A stretch of 16,566 bases of DNA from Spirochaetaceae bacterium UBA1306 (GCA_002307245.1 DBTW01000201.1:1-16566); one strand, 5' to 3'; counted from the first letter of the stretch, positions 1-7,813 are shown. Numbers and translations: made by a program. The notes: generated by a model from the sequence alone, not told the origin.

Positions 1-58
1 CGCGCCCAGGATCCCCGCGCGATAGGCGCTCTCAGTGAATGTTTTTTTCCCGCATTAT

Positions 59-94
59 TTGCTTTGGCGGCTATACCATACTATTATTGGGTTA
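59..94 (+). promoter_or_regulatory. Candidate sigma70-type promoter giving a leaderless mRNA
   Basis: A TTGCTT box (59-64) lies 17 bp upstream of a TATTAT box (82-87, five of six matches to TATAAT). Transcription would begin about 7 nt later, at or next to the ATG at 94. There is no Shine-Dalgarno-like sequence before that ATG, which fits a leaderless transcript. The -35 matches the consensus only in its TTG, so this is a reading of the bases and not a proven promoter. Confidence 0.4.
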
Positions 95-798
95 TGACCA
101 AGACTGAAACCGCGATCCTGGAGTCCAAGACTCCCGAGGATTACATCGACCGTTCCCTCAAGGCTCGCCTTACCCCGGCCGCGAAGGCTAAGCTCGCGCG
201 CCAATGGATGGAGGCGACGGGGTATTCGAAAGAGGATATCCTCCGCGCCCGCAACCGCCATCCCTATTGGAAGCGCAAAAAGATGGAGGGTTCGGCCGAG
301 CGCACGAGGCGCAGGCTCGCGGCCCACGACTACTCGGGCGGGGGCTCCGTAGCCTGGGATGCAGCCCTCGTGACGGAATTCCTCGGCCTTAACCGTCGGG
401 GTGGCGATGGACGCTACGAGCACAAGGACTGGCAGTTGGCCGAGCGCTTCGGCGCTACCATCCCCTCGATCCAGTACATGCGGCGTAAGCTCAGCAAGGT
501 CGAGGGCCTTCTGGGCGCGCGGGCATCCCAGGGAAAGATGGTGGACTATCTCCTGCGCGCCGAGTCCGTGCTCTCGCGCGGGAAGGAGGCGGTCGAGGAC
601 ATAAACGCCGCGCGCAAGGCCAGTGCCTCTTCCGCCAGGAAAGCTTTCGCCAAGAAGGCCCCGGCCAGCAAAAAGGCCGGTCCGAAGAAAGCCGCACCGA
701 AGAAGACTCAGGCTAAGGCGGCTGCGAAATCCAAGGCAGGAAAGCCGGTCGCGGCCAAGCCCAAGGCACTGGCAAGGGCGGCCAAGAAGAGGCGCTAG
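94..798 (+). CDS. HTH-like protein with a histone-like Lys/Ala/Pro-rich tail
   Basis: I do not recognise a named family. From the ATG at 94 the protein is 234 aa; the frame stays open to a TTG at 64, but neither start has a ribosome binding site. Residues 1-170 are basic and look helical. Residues about 111-133 (DWQLAERFGATIPSIQYMRR and following) read like a helix-turn-helix, with Gly120 at the turn. From about residue 174 to the end the protein becomes a low-complexity tail of Lys, Ala, Pro and Ser with repeated AKK/PKK steps, ending KKRR. This resembles the tails of histone H1 and of bacterial H1-like or HU-tailed proteins. The likely role is nucleic-acid binding, nucleoid-associated or regulatory; that is inferred from charge and the HTH-like segment only. 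The gene is monocistronic: a strong terminator follows 37 bp after the stop, and recG converges on it. Confidence 0.8.
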   Translation: MTKTETAILESKTPEDYIDRSLKARLTPAAKAKLARQWMEATGYSKEDILRARNRHPYWKRKKMEGSAERTRRRLAAHDYSGGGSVAWDAALVTEFLGLNRRGGDGRYEHKDWQLAERFGATIPSIQYMRRKLSKVEGLLGARASQGKMVDYLLRAESVLSRGKEAVEDINAARKASASSARKAFAKKAPASKKAGPKKAAPKKTQAKAAAKSKAGKPVAAKPKALARAAKKRR

Positions 799-835
799 CC
801 TTTCCGGTCAATTCTTTTACAAGCCCGGTTTAAAC

Positions 836-867
836 GCGGCGCGCCAAGAGGCGTGCCGCTTTTTTTT
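836..867 (+). terminator. Rho-independent terminator
   Basis: The arms GCGGCGCGCC (836-845) and GGCGTGCCGC (850-859) form a 10-bp stem with one G-T pair and an AAGA loop, followed directly by eight T (860-867). It ends the upstream plus-strand gene. Read on the minus strand it has no T run after the stem, so it is not an obvious terminator for recG. Confidence 0.92.
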
Positions 868-923
868 GCATGAAGCGCCTCGCTAGGCCTTCGGTGGGCG
901 CGAGTCCCTGCAGCGAGGGGCGT

Positions 924-2990
924 TCAGTGCAGGCCTGCCGGGGCATCGCCGAAGGGATTGGCTCGGTCCAGGACTTCTCGGATGGGCGCGTTAGCCGCGC
1001 TCAAGAGGCCGGGGTCGGCCTCGAGCATGGCGAAGGCCTCGGAACGGGCCTCCTCCAGGACCGCTGCGTCGCGGATGGGATCGGCGATCGAGAGCCGGAG
1101 GAAGCCCGACTGGGCGGTGCCGGCTATCTCTCCGGGGCCGCGGATCCGCAGGTCCTCCTCGGCGAGGGCGAAGCCGTCGGACATGCCGAGCATGGCCTTC
1201 AGCCGGGATTTCGCCTCTTCGGTTATGTCGGCCGAGTAGACGAGGAAGCAATAGGACTGCTCCGCCCCGCGGCCGACTCGTCCGCGCAGCTGGTGCAGGG
1301 CGGCCAGGCCGAATCGCTCGGCGTGCTCGACGACCATGGCCGCGGCGTTAGGCACGTCGACTCCGACTTCCACCACGCTCGTGGCCACGAGGATGGAGAC
1401 CTCGCCCTTCGAGAAGGCTTCCATCGTGGCCCGCTTGTCCTCTTCCTTCAACCTCGAGTGTATGAGCCCGACCCTGCGCCCGGGGTAGGTTTCCTTCGCG
1501 AGCCGCTCGGCCATGGCCTCGGCGTTCTTGAGCTCCAGCTTCTCCGACTCGCCGATGAGCGGGTAGACGAAGTAGGCCTGCCTGCCCGCTTCGAGGAGGT
1601 GGCGCACGAAGTCGTAGACCTTGACTTCGTTGCCCGCCTTCGCGAGGTGGGTGACGATGGGCTTCCGGCCTGGGGGCATGGTATGGATGGCGGATACGGC
1701 GAGGTCGCCGAAGACGGTGAGGGCGAGGGTCCTCGGGATCGGCGTGGCGGTCATCATGAGGAGGTCGGGCAGGGGGCCCTTGCGCGAGAGGGCGAGGCGC
1801 TGGAGCACTCCGAAGCGATGCTGCTCGTCCACGACGATGAGCCTGAGGCTCTTGTACTCCACGTCGTCGGAGAAGAGGGCCTGGGTACCGAGGACCAAGT
1901 CCACCTCGCCATTCTTCAGGGCGGCGAGGAGGGGGCGCCGCGACCGGTCGTCGACGTTGCCGGAGAGGAAGGCGAGGCGGACGCCCAGCGGCTCGAGGAG
2001 ACGGGCCGCGGTGGCCGCGTGCTGTCGCGCGAGGAGCTCCGTCGGGGTCATGATGGCCGCCTGCCCCCCGGCCTCGATGGCGTCGAGGCAGGCGAGGAAG
2101 GCTACGAGGGTCTTGCCCGAGCCGACGTCGCCCTGCAGGAGACGGGCCATGGGCCGGGGCGAGGCCATGTCGGCGGCGATCTCCGTCGCGGCCTCGACCT
2201 GGCCCGAGGTGAGCTCGAAGGGCAGGCGCTGGACGAGGCGCTTCTTGAGGAGGCCCTCGGGCGGGCGGCGGTCCACCTGGACCTCGCGGCGGCGCATCGC
2301 CCGGCGCGCCACCGCGACCTGGAAGTAGAAGAGCTCCTCGAAGACGAGGCTCGCCCGGGCGGCCGCGAGCTCGCTCGAGTCCTTGGGAAAGTGGACCGCG
2401 CGCAGGGCGTCGCGCTTGGGCATGAGGCCGCGCCGTTCGCGCAGGGCAGCGGGCAGCTCCTCCTCGACCTTGGCTCCGTACTCCACGAGGGCGACCTTGG
2501 CGAGTCGCCTAAGCTGTCCCTGGTTGAGGCCGTCGGTGAGGGGATAGACGGGCAGTATGCCCGCCGCGGGGGACCGGCCTTCCTCGAGGCTCTCGATGTC
2601 GAAGGCCGAGGACTGGATCTGGCCGTAGCGGTAGGTGAATTTCCCCGTCACAGCCACGCGCGAGCCGATCGGCAGCTGGCCCTCCAGATAGGATCGATTG
2701 AAGCAGACGAGGACCGCGCCGGCCGTCTCGTCGCGTATGGTCACCTTGAGGGTCCTCATGCGACCGAAACCGAACCAGTCGTGGGCCATCACTTCGGCGA
2801 TGGTATGCACGCGGCTTTCGCGTGCGTAGGAGGCCAGGGGGGAGAATACCGTGCGATCGTCGTAGTCCCTGGGATAGAGAAGGATGAGGTCGGCTACGGT
2901 ATAGACGCCGAGCTTGGCGAGCTTGGCCGAGACTGAGGCGCCCGCGCCCTTGAGGACGGTGACCGATTGGCCGAGCTCGCGGAGGAACAA
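924..2990 (-). CDS. recG: ATP-dependent DNA helicase RecG
   Basis: RecG is a superfamily 2 helicase that regresses stalled replication forks and processes branched DNA and R-loops. The protein is 688 aa from the TTG at 2990, close to the usual length of about 690. Motifs in order: N-terminal wedge (OB) domain at about 60-160; Walker A GDVGSGKT (287-294); PTELLARQH (Ia, 316-324); DEQH (II, 388-391); MTATPIPR (III, 413-420); ATSVVEVGVDVP (V, 536-547); LRGRVGRG (VI, 568-575); and the C-terminal DLRIRGPGEIAGTAQSG segment (613-629), matching the TRG region specific to RecG. The TTG start is chosen because AGGAG sits 6 nt upstream and the residues that follow (FLRELGQSVTVLKGAG) align with the usual RecG N-terminus. 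The frame remains open to an ATG at 3104, but that extension crosses the likely promoter and has no family counterpart. All key helicase residues are present. Confidence 0.97.
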   Translation of the reverse strand: MFLRELGQSVTVLKGAGASVSAKLAKLGVYTVADLILLYPRDYDDRTVFSPLASYARESRVHTIAEVMAHDWFGFGRMRTLKVTIRDETAGAVLVCFNRSYLEGQLPIGSRVAVTGKFTYRYGQIQSSAFDIESLEEGRSPAAGILPVYPLTDGLNQGQLRRLAKVALVEYGAKVEEELPAALRERRGLMPKRDALRAVHFPKDSSELAAARASLVFEELFYFQVAVARRAMRRREVQVDRRPPEGLLKKRLVQRLPFELTSGQVEAATEIAADMASPRPMARLLQGDVGSGKTLVAFLACLDAIEAGGQAAIMTPTELLARQHAATAARLLEPLGVRLAFLSGNVDDRSRRPLLAALKNGEVDLVLGTQALFSDDVEYKSLRLIVVDEQHRFGVLQRLALSRKGPLPDLLMMTATPIPRTLALTVFGDLAVSAIHTMPPGRKPIVTHLAKAGNEVKVYDFVRHLLEAGRQAYFVYPLIGESEKLELKNAEAMAERLAKETYPGRRVGLIHSRLKEEDKRATMEAFSKGEVSILVATSVVEVGVDVPNAAAMVVEHAERFGLAALHQLRGRVGRGAEQSYCFLVYSADITEEAKSRLKAMLGMSDGFALAEEDLRIRGPGEIAGTAQSGFLRLSIADPIRDAAVLEEARSEAFAMLEADPGLLSAANAPIREVLDRANPFGDAPAGLH

Positions 2991-2996
2991 AGGCGG

Positions 2997-3001
2997 CTCC
3001 T
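2997..3001 (-). promoter_or_regulatory. Shine-Dalgarno deciding the recG TTG start
   Basis: On the minus strand AGGAG lies 6 nt before the TTG at 2990. The more distal ATG at 3104 has no comparable site and sits upstream of the probable transcription start. Confidence 0.75.
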
Positions 3002-3017
3002 GGTATCGTGCATTGAG

Positions 3018-3034
3018 GCGGGACTGTGACCCGC
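3018..3034 (-). other. Small hairpin in the recG leader
   Basis: GCGGG and CCCGC arms flank a 7-nt loop, in the predicted untranslated leader between the recG promoter and its RBS. It could fold in the mRNA, but nothing indicates a known riboswitch or attenuator. Confidence 0.3.
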
Positions 3035-3043
3035 TCCGCCCTT

Positions 3044-3075
3044 GATATATAGTGTATATCGCGTCGCGGCCGCAA
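3044..3075 (-). promoter_or_regulatory. Candidate recG promoter overlapping a perfect dyad
   Basis: On the minus strand a TTGCGG box (3075-3070) and a TATATA box (3051-3046) are separated by 18 bp. The -10 lies inside the perfect inverted repeat GATATA-TAGTG-TATATC (3044-3060), an AT island in GC-rich surroundings. The transcription start would be near 3039, leaving about 50 nt of leader. The dyad could be an operator, or simply the AT-rich melting region of the promoter. Confidence 0.45.
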
Positions 3076-3200
3076 TCCCGCGCAGCTTGAAATGAGGGGG
3101 GCATTATACGATTCGTCGTCCGTCCCTTCTTCCGTCCGTCGATCCCGGATCGGGCGTCCAGCCCGCGGGCGCCGCGAGGGCGAATCCACTTACCCGCGCG

Positions 3201-4544
3201 GTGCTCGCTTCGGCCTTGGGCGCCCTCATCTTGTCGCCGGGCTCGGCCCTCGATCTCGGCTTCGGCGGCAGCCTCGGCACGGATTATTCGATTGCCCTCG
3301 CCTCTGGCCTGGAAGACCGCGCGGGTTTCCGCTTCTTCCCCCTCTTCAACGCCTCGGGAAGCCTCGGGCCTCGCGAGGGATCGGGGGCCGTCTGGGAACT
3401 CCGCGCCGAGGGCAGGTTCGAGGGTGGAACCACGCCGGCCCGCACGGGCGCCAGGCTCGAGTCCTTGCGCGGCAGCCTAACTTACGGCCCCCTCGGGCTG
3501 GAGCTCGGCTATGGAACGGACAGCGCGCCCGCGGCCGAGGTCTTTCCTCAAGCGACCTTCCTCGGTCCCAGCGACCCCCTCTCCCTGCTCTCCTCCGGCG
3601 GCGTTTCGGCCGAGCGCCGCGGCGAACCCTACGCCCAATGCGATCTGCTCCTTGATCGCGTCAAGGCGAGCATCCTCTGCGCCCCTTTTAGGCCCGAGCT
3701 CGTCCTGCCGGACCTGGACTCGCCCTGGTTCCCCCCGAGCTCGGTTCCCTCGAGCTTTGCGATGTTCGATGGGATCTATACCCTAAAGTCCCTTTCCTAC
3801 GAGAACGCGGATGAGAATCGATGGTGTCTCGAGCCCTCCTACCTCGCCTCCGCCAGCGCCAGCCTCGGACCGGCCGACCTCGACCTGCGCTATTTCCATG
3901 GACGCGAGCGACAGGCCTTTCTCTGGGGGCGCGTCGATATAGATAGCGTTCGCGGCTACTCCGTCTACCTCCAGCCCAATCGAGCCATCGTGGATTCACT
4001 GGCGCTCTCCTCTACCGTGGTCGAGGGCCCGTTTCGCCTTTGGCTGGAGACTTCAGCCACCAGAGGAGCTTCCCTGGCATCGGGATCGGTGGAATGGAGG
4101 ATTGGCTCCTTGAGCGAGTATTGCCTGAGCTCAGACTTCTCCGAGACCGAGTTCGCCCCGATCGTGAACCGCGATCGGCTCGGGCTTACGCTCGGGGCGA
4201 GCTGGAGCCCGGGAATCTCATCAGGCACACTCGTCGCCTTTGCCGAAGGCTGTTATGCCGCCTATCGCGACGCGCCGGCCGATTCGGACCTGCCCGCCCT
4301 ATCGCGCGCAGTCGCGCTCGGGCTAAGCGGCGCCTTTTTCGAGGAAAGACTCGACCTAAGCTTGAAAGGAATCGTTTCCCTTAAGGACGGCAGTAGGGCG
4401 CTGAGGCCCGCAATCGGAACGCGCTTCGGAGCGGAGGGGCGCCTCGAGCTATCATCGCTTTTGCTTTTCGGGGACGAATCGAGCGAGCTTGGCCAATACT
4501 CTAGTCAGCGCTTCCTTGCACTGTCGTTAACCCAGCAATTTTAA
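3201..4544 (+). CDS. Predicted outer-membrane beta-barrel protein A
   Basis: I know no named family for this protein. From the GTG at 3201 it is 447 aa. It begins with a short hydrophobic segment ending SPGSA, a probable signal-peptidase site, before LDLGFGGSLG. The rest alternates short amphipathic stretches rich in Ser, Leu, Gly and aromatics, and the chain ends LSLTQQF. A terminal Phe is the usual Bam recognition signal of outer-membrane barrels. It is a clear paralogue of barrel B at 14104: both have AEVFPxxTFLGPSDPLS (about 112-127 here), CAPF, LDSxxFP, LxPSYxA, RxxGAS, a SELGQYS segment near the end, and a terminal Phe. The start is weak. There is no Shine-Dalgarno at a normal distance, no positive charge before the hydrophobic core, and no other NTG codon back to the stop at 3093. 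The nearest purine run (GAGGG, 3176-3180) would serve a start three or four codons upstream. Role in envelope transport is inferred from neighbours. Confidence 0.72.
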   Translation: MLASALGALILSPGSALDLGFGGSLGTDYSIALASGLEDRAGFRFFPLFNASGSLGPREGSGAVWELRAEGRFEGGTTPARTGARLESLRGSLTYGPLGLELGYGTDSAPAAEVFPQATFLGPSDPLSLLSSGGVSAERRGEPYAQCDLLLDRVKASILCAPFRPELVLPDLDSPWFPPSSVPSSFAMFDGIYTLKSLSYENADENRWCLEPSYLASASASLGPADLDLRYFHGRERQAFLWGRVDIDSVRGYSVYLQPNRAIVDSLALSSTVVEGPFRLWLETSATRGASLASGSVEWRIGSLSEYCLSSDFSETEFAPIVNRDRLGLTLGASWSPGISSGTLVAFAEGCYAAYRDAPADSDLPALSRAVALGLSGAFFEERLDLSLKGIVSLKDGSRALRPAIGTRFGAEGRLELSSLLLFGDESSELGQYSSQRFLALSLTQQF

Positions 4545-4562
4545 AATATATAATAACTTAAC

Positions 4563-4583
4563 GTTAGTATTTAGATACTATAC
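4563..4583 (+). other. AT-rich hairpin after barrel A
   Basis: TAGTAT and ATACTA arms (4565-4570, 4575-4580) flank a TTAG loop, with two further pairs outside across a one-base bulge. CTTAAC (4557-4562) and GTTAAG (4593-4598) form an outer inverted repeat around it. Only a CATTTTC tract follows, so it is at best a weak terminator for barrel A. It may instead be a protein-binding dyad in the AT-rich intergenic island. Confidence 0.3.
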
Positions 4584-4641
4584 ATTTTCGCTGTTAAGAA
4601 CGTAGTGATAATGTATTATTTCAATTAAAAGTATTAATAAC

Positions 4642-4702
4642 TTGCCATGTGGGCAATTTGGCGTATATAAGTATATAAATCTTTTATTAATATGGAGGGA
4701 TC
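4642..4702 (+). promoter_or_regulatory. Promoter and RBS of lipoprotein 1
   Basis: TTGCCA (4642-4647, five of six matches to TTGACA) is followed 16 bp later by TATATA (4664-4669), or 18 bp later by TATAAG. A GGAGGG Shine-Dalgarno (4694-4699) sits just before the ATG at 4703. The -35 lies within a small inverted repeat, TTGCC-ATGTG-GGCAA (4642-4656), a possible operator. The whole 4545-4702 interval is far richer in A+T than the coding regions and may act as an UP-like element. Confidence 0.6.
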
Positions 4703-7700
4703 ATGAAACGATCAAGATTGATTGCGGCTTTCTGTTTGTTGTCAGCTTTTCTTATTTCCGCATGTGGCGGAGTCGATGGCGGTGGCGGCGGTACTACGGT
4801 GACCCCCTATTCAACGACGGTCGTCAATGACTTCATCGCCCTCCTCAACTCGAGTAACCTCTCCTCTAGGGCGATTAGCGTCAAGCTCAGCAGCACTCAA
4901 ATCAGCTATATCCGCTCGACGGCCATCGCCAGGATCAGCACCGATGGCCTTACCAACTCGACCGATGTCAGCAAGATCCTCGGCTCGATGATAGACGGCG
5001 CCGGAACCGCTATCGAGACGATCAACTCCACGGCCGACGCCACGGGCGTCCTCGCCATCGCCGCTCGCAGCGCGGTAATGACGATCGATTCGGCCTCGAC
5101 GACCCAGCTGGCGGGCAGTAGCGCCCAAGACGTGGTCGCGAGAATCACGACGAGCACGGTCAAGAAAGTATCGGACGTGGCCAGCGACTCCATGGCCCTT
5201 TCGATAAAGGCCGAGATAGTCTCCGAGGCGGTCTCCGCCATCGGCTCCACGACGACGCTCAAGACCAGCACGACCTTGGTCGCTGCCATCGTTACGAGCG
5301 TCGTCACGCAGGAATCCGCCGTCGGTTCCGATTCGGTGCGCGCGGTCCTCGCCGCCGCTACGACGGCGGCCTATGGCCTGGCGAACGCTCCCGCCACGAC
5401 CGCCGCGTCGCTCGCGATCGCGGCGACGACCGCGATCGCCACGGTCGCCCAGAACAATTCTTCCGTCCAATCGACGGTTACCGCCCTCTATGCAGCCGTA
5501 GCGGTCTCGATTTCCGAGAACGCCCCGAACTCGGATGTGGCAAACCTTTCGACGACGATAACGACAGCCGTTTCCGATGCCGGGGGATCAGCCAGCGACA
5601 TCCCGAGTAACCTCGATACTATCATCTCCGAGATGGCTCCTACCGCCAAGGCTAGCGCGTCCCCCACGGGCTTGACCGCGGCCGGTACCATCACGCTTTC
5701 TTCTTCCGGCAGCACGGCCGGATCTCCTTATTCGGCGTTTACCTACAGTTGGGCTTGCGTTTTCGGCCATGGCCCTACGGTCGCTCCGAACGGGACCATA
5801 GAGTTCCTCACTCCCTCGTCCTCGGGAAGCTATGTCTATCGGCTCACCGTTCAGAACGCAGGCGGCAATAAGATTGACACGGCCGATGTCTCGATCACCG
5901 TGGCCATTCCGGAGCCGACGACGCATTCGATCGCCCAGGCTATTTCCTACATAGAGGCCGGGGACTACGACGCGGCCAAGGCCGAGCTTTTAGCCGTCAG
6001 CGTCTCTTCGTCAGCGGAGGCTGGCCAGGCAAAGCTCTGGAAGACCTTCCTCGACCTCGCGTCGGTCGCCGTAAACAAGGATATCGTCTCTCTCGCCCAG
6101 GATAATTTCGGCTTCGTCGGCTATCCTAATACGCTAAAAACCCTTTTCTCAGATGCTTGGTTCTCGAAGCAATGGTATGGAAGTAGGCAAGGCTTCGTAA
6201 AGTACGGCACGGTAGCCCAGGCCAAGGCCGCGAAGCTTTATGAGTTTTATGTTCCATTCACCGAATCTTCGTCGACATCCGACGGATTTATTTGGGGCTA
6301 CAGTTTAAATTCTGACAATGCGTCCAGCGGCGTTTGGAGCTACTTTGCCGCCTGGAGCGACAGCAGTACGCAGCTTGCGAGAGTCGACTATTACGATAGT
6401 AGCGAACAATACACTGTGTCCGGTTCGTCCTCCATCGCCCTGCCTCCTGATACATCGACCGCCTATGTTAAATATGATAATATCACCGACCTTGCGAACC
6501 CAGCGTCCATGCTTCCCGCAATAAGCGCCCCGAGCTGGGCGAGCAGCCTGGTCAAATATCAGGGCAACTCCCTTAGCGCCTACCCGCTCTATATAATCGC
6601 CAATGTTATCGACCGCAACCCGAGCGGCCTTAACGCGATGGTCGACAAGGTCTTGAGCGGAGCCTTCGGAAGCGATTTCGATAGCGTCGTCGCGGCGATT
6701 AAGGATATGCCGAGCAGCCTGTCGATCACCATCCCCGGCTCCATGACGGAGAATGATGATTTCGACCTCGCGATCTCGAAGGACGAGCTTCTCGCCTACG
6801 CAGGATCGCTGGAGATCCTCAAGGGCTACTTCCAGTACATCGCCTCCTATAACTTCAATACCGATCTTTCCGCCTTCAAGATCGATGAGCTTTTCGGCGG
6901 ATTATCCACAAACATTGGTAGCTATGGCGATGATTTGCCCAGCTATGCCTTGACGATCATGAATGCCTACCCAAAGGGCATCCTCGGCACCGGCATCCTG
7001 GCCAATCGCAGCCAGGCGACGCGCAATGCCTCTCGCGCGAGCATCGTCCAGGGCGTCACCGATATCTACACCGCCGGCACCGCTCTTTCCGCGAAGCTCA
7101 AGGACGGCAGCTACGATACGCTGCTGACGATGGCTCATTCGAAGATGACGGGAGAAGATCTCGCAGGGATAATCGACGGCTACCTGCCCAGCGCCAAGGC
7201 CCTCTACGAGGCTATAGCCGATAGCGCGAAGTCCGTTTCGGTCTCGATCTCGGATACTGAAACCGTCACCGCCACGCCGGGCGCGATCTTCGACGGCGCC
7301 TTCTTCAGCCCCGCCAATCTATTCGAGCTTCAGGGCGTTGAGAAGATCAAGCTCTACTTCTGGACAGGGACCGAAGATTACCATGAAGGCTGGACCTATA
7401 CAGGCCTGGTTGATGATCAAGCGACGCTTACCGGTACGGCCACGAATGATACCTACCGTGGCTTCGCCATGAAACTCAACCTGACCAACCTGGCGAAGGC
7501 CTATCCTGGCATCGGCGATCTGCTCGACTCTTCCCCGGACATGAATCCCTTGGGAGTGGCGGGAGCCTTCCCCGTGGGCAGTTTCGGCACTGATTGGAGC
7601 GGTGATGATGGTACGCATACGGTGACTTACGATCCCTTCGATCCTGTCTCGATCCAGGTCAGGACTATGAAGTGGCTCTGCGGTTACGGAGTCCCCGGCA

Positions 7701-7705
7701 ACTAG
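4703..7705 (+). CDS. Giant lipoprotein 1 with PKD-like segment
   Basis: This 1000-aa envelope lipoprotein belongs to no family I can name. Residues 1-21 are a lipoprotein signal (basic MKRSR, hydrophobic core, lipobox ISAC with Cys21 the lipidated residue), followed by a Gly-rich linker. Residues about 30-310 are dominated by Ala, Ser, Thr and Val and look like a long repetitive helical region. Residues about 315-402 resemble a PKD/Ig-like beta domain (YSWAC, YVYRLTVQNAGG, ADVSITV). Residues about 408-460 look like a TPR-type helical pair (AGDYDAAKAELLAVS). The C-terminal half carries blocks shared with its tandem paralogue at 7963: FGFVGYP (about 469-475), YPLYIIANVIDRNPSG (about 627-642), ILANR and PGAIFDGAFF. 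The segment encoded at about 6180-6480 is less GC-rich and does not align well with the paralogue. Its own promoter and strong RBS lie upstream; a terminator follows. It is probably surface- or periplasm-exposed; no enzymatic motif was seen. Confidence 0.85.
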   Translation: MKRSRLIAAFCLLSAFLISACGGVDGGGGGTTVTPYSTTVVNDFIALLNSSNLSSRAISVKLSSTQISYIRSTAIARISTDGLTNSTDVSKILGSMIDGAGTAIETINSTADATGVLAIAARSAVMTIDSASTTQLAGSSAQDVVARITTSTVKKVSDVASDSMALSIKAEIVSEAVSAIGSTTTLKTSTTLVAAIVTSVVTQESAVGSDSVRAVLAAATTAAYGLANAPATTAASLAIAATTAIATVAQNNSSVQSTVTALYAAVAVSISENAPNSDVANLSTTITTAVSDAGGSASDIPSNLDTIISEMAPTAKASASPTGLTAAGTITLSSSGSTAGSPYSAFTYSWACVFGHGPTVAPNGTIEFLTPSSSGSYVYRLTVQNAGGNKIDTADVSITVAIPEPTTHSIAQAISYIEAGDYDAAKAELLAVSVSSSAEAGQAKLWKTFLDLASVAVNKDIVSLAQDNFGFVGYPNTLKTLFSDAWFSKQWYGSRQGFVKYGTVAQAKAAKLYEFYVPFTESSSTSDGFIWGYSLNSDNASSGVWSYFAAWSDSSTQLARVDYYDSSEQYTVSGSSSIALPPDTSTAYVKYDNITDLANPASMLPAISAPSWASSLVKYQGNSLSAYPLYIIANVIDRNPSGLNAMVDKVLSGAFGSDFDSVVAAIKDMPSSLSITIPGSMTENDDFDLAISKDELLAYAGSLEILKGYFQYIASYNFNTDLSAFKIDELFGGLSTNIGSYGDDLPSYALTIMNAYPKGILGTGILANRSQATRNASRASIVQGVTDIYTAGTALSAKLKDGSYDTLLTMAHSKMTGEDLAGIIDGYLPSAKALYEAIADSAKSVSVSISDTETVTATPGAIFDGAFFSPANLFELQGVEKIKLYFWTGTEDYHEGWTYTGLVDDQATLTGTATNDTYRGFAMKLNLTNLAKAYPGIGDLLDSSPDMNPLGVAGAFPVGSFGTDWSGDDGTHTVTYDPFDPVSIQVRTMKWLCGYGVPGN

Positions 7706-7731
7706 AGAGCTGATCTTCCCGTAATGTTCAC

Positions 7732-7767
7732 GCCGCCCCTCTTTCTGGGGCGGCTTTTTTATTTTTT
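7732..7767 (+). terminator. Rho-independent terminator after lipoprotein 1
   Basis: The perfect 8-bp arms GCCGCCCC (7732-7739) and GGGGCGGC (7747-7754) enclose a TCTTTCT loop and are followed by TTTTTTATTTTTT (7755-7767). It separates transcription of lipoprotein 1 from that of lipoprotein 2. Confidence 0.95.
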
Positions 7768-7813
7768 AGCGGGAGGCGGCGCTCTCGTTTTTATGGAATA
7801 CGAGGCTCATTTC

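Noticed and set aside
640..795. Repetitive AAG/GCC-rich DNA as a tandem repeat or CRISPR
   Set aside because: The repetition follows from Lys/Ala/Pro codons in the protein tail. There is no fixed repeat unit and no spacer structure.
878..918. CCTCGCT/AGCGAGG inverted repeat after recG as a recG terminator
   Set aside because: The 7-bp arms are 27 bases apart with no T run on the minus strand after them, so it does not meet terminator criteria.
870..2936. Long open frame on the plus strand opposite recG
   Set aside because: It is antisense to an intact RecG with all motifs, shows low-complexity Gly/Glu/Arg composition, and has no start signals. It is a shadow caused by high third-position GC.
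3092..3655. ATG-initiated frame overlapping the 5' end of barrel A
   Set aside because: Its translation is Arg/Pro/Gly-rich with no signal or domain, while the barrel frame is supported by homology with barrel B. It was considered as a frameshifted 5' end of barrel A, but no evidence decides this.
4703..5600. Ala/Thr/Val-rich region of lipoprotein 1 as membrane-spanning helices
   Set aside because: The stretches are interrupted by Ser, Thr, Asn, Asp and Lys every few residues. They look like soluble helical repeats of an exported protein, not membrane segments.
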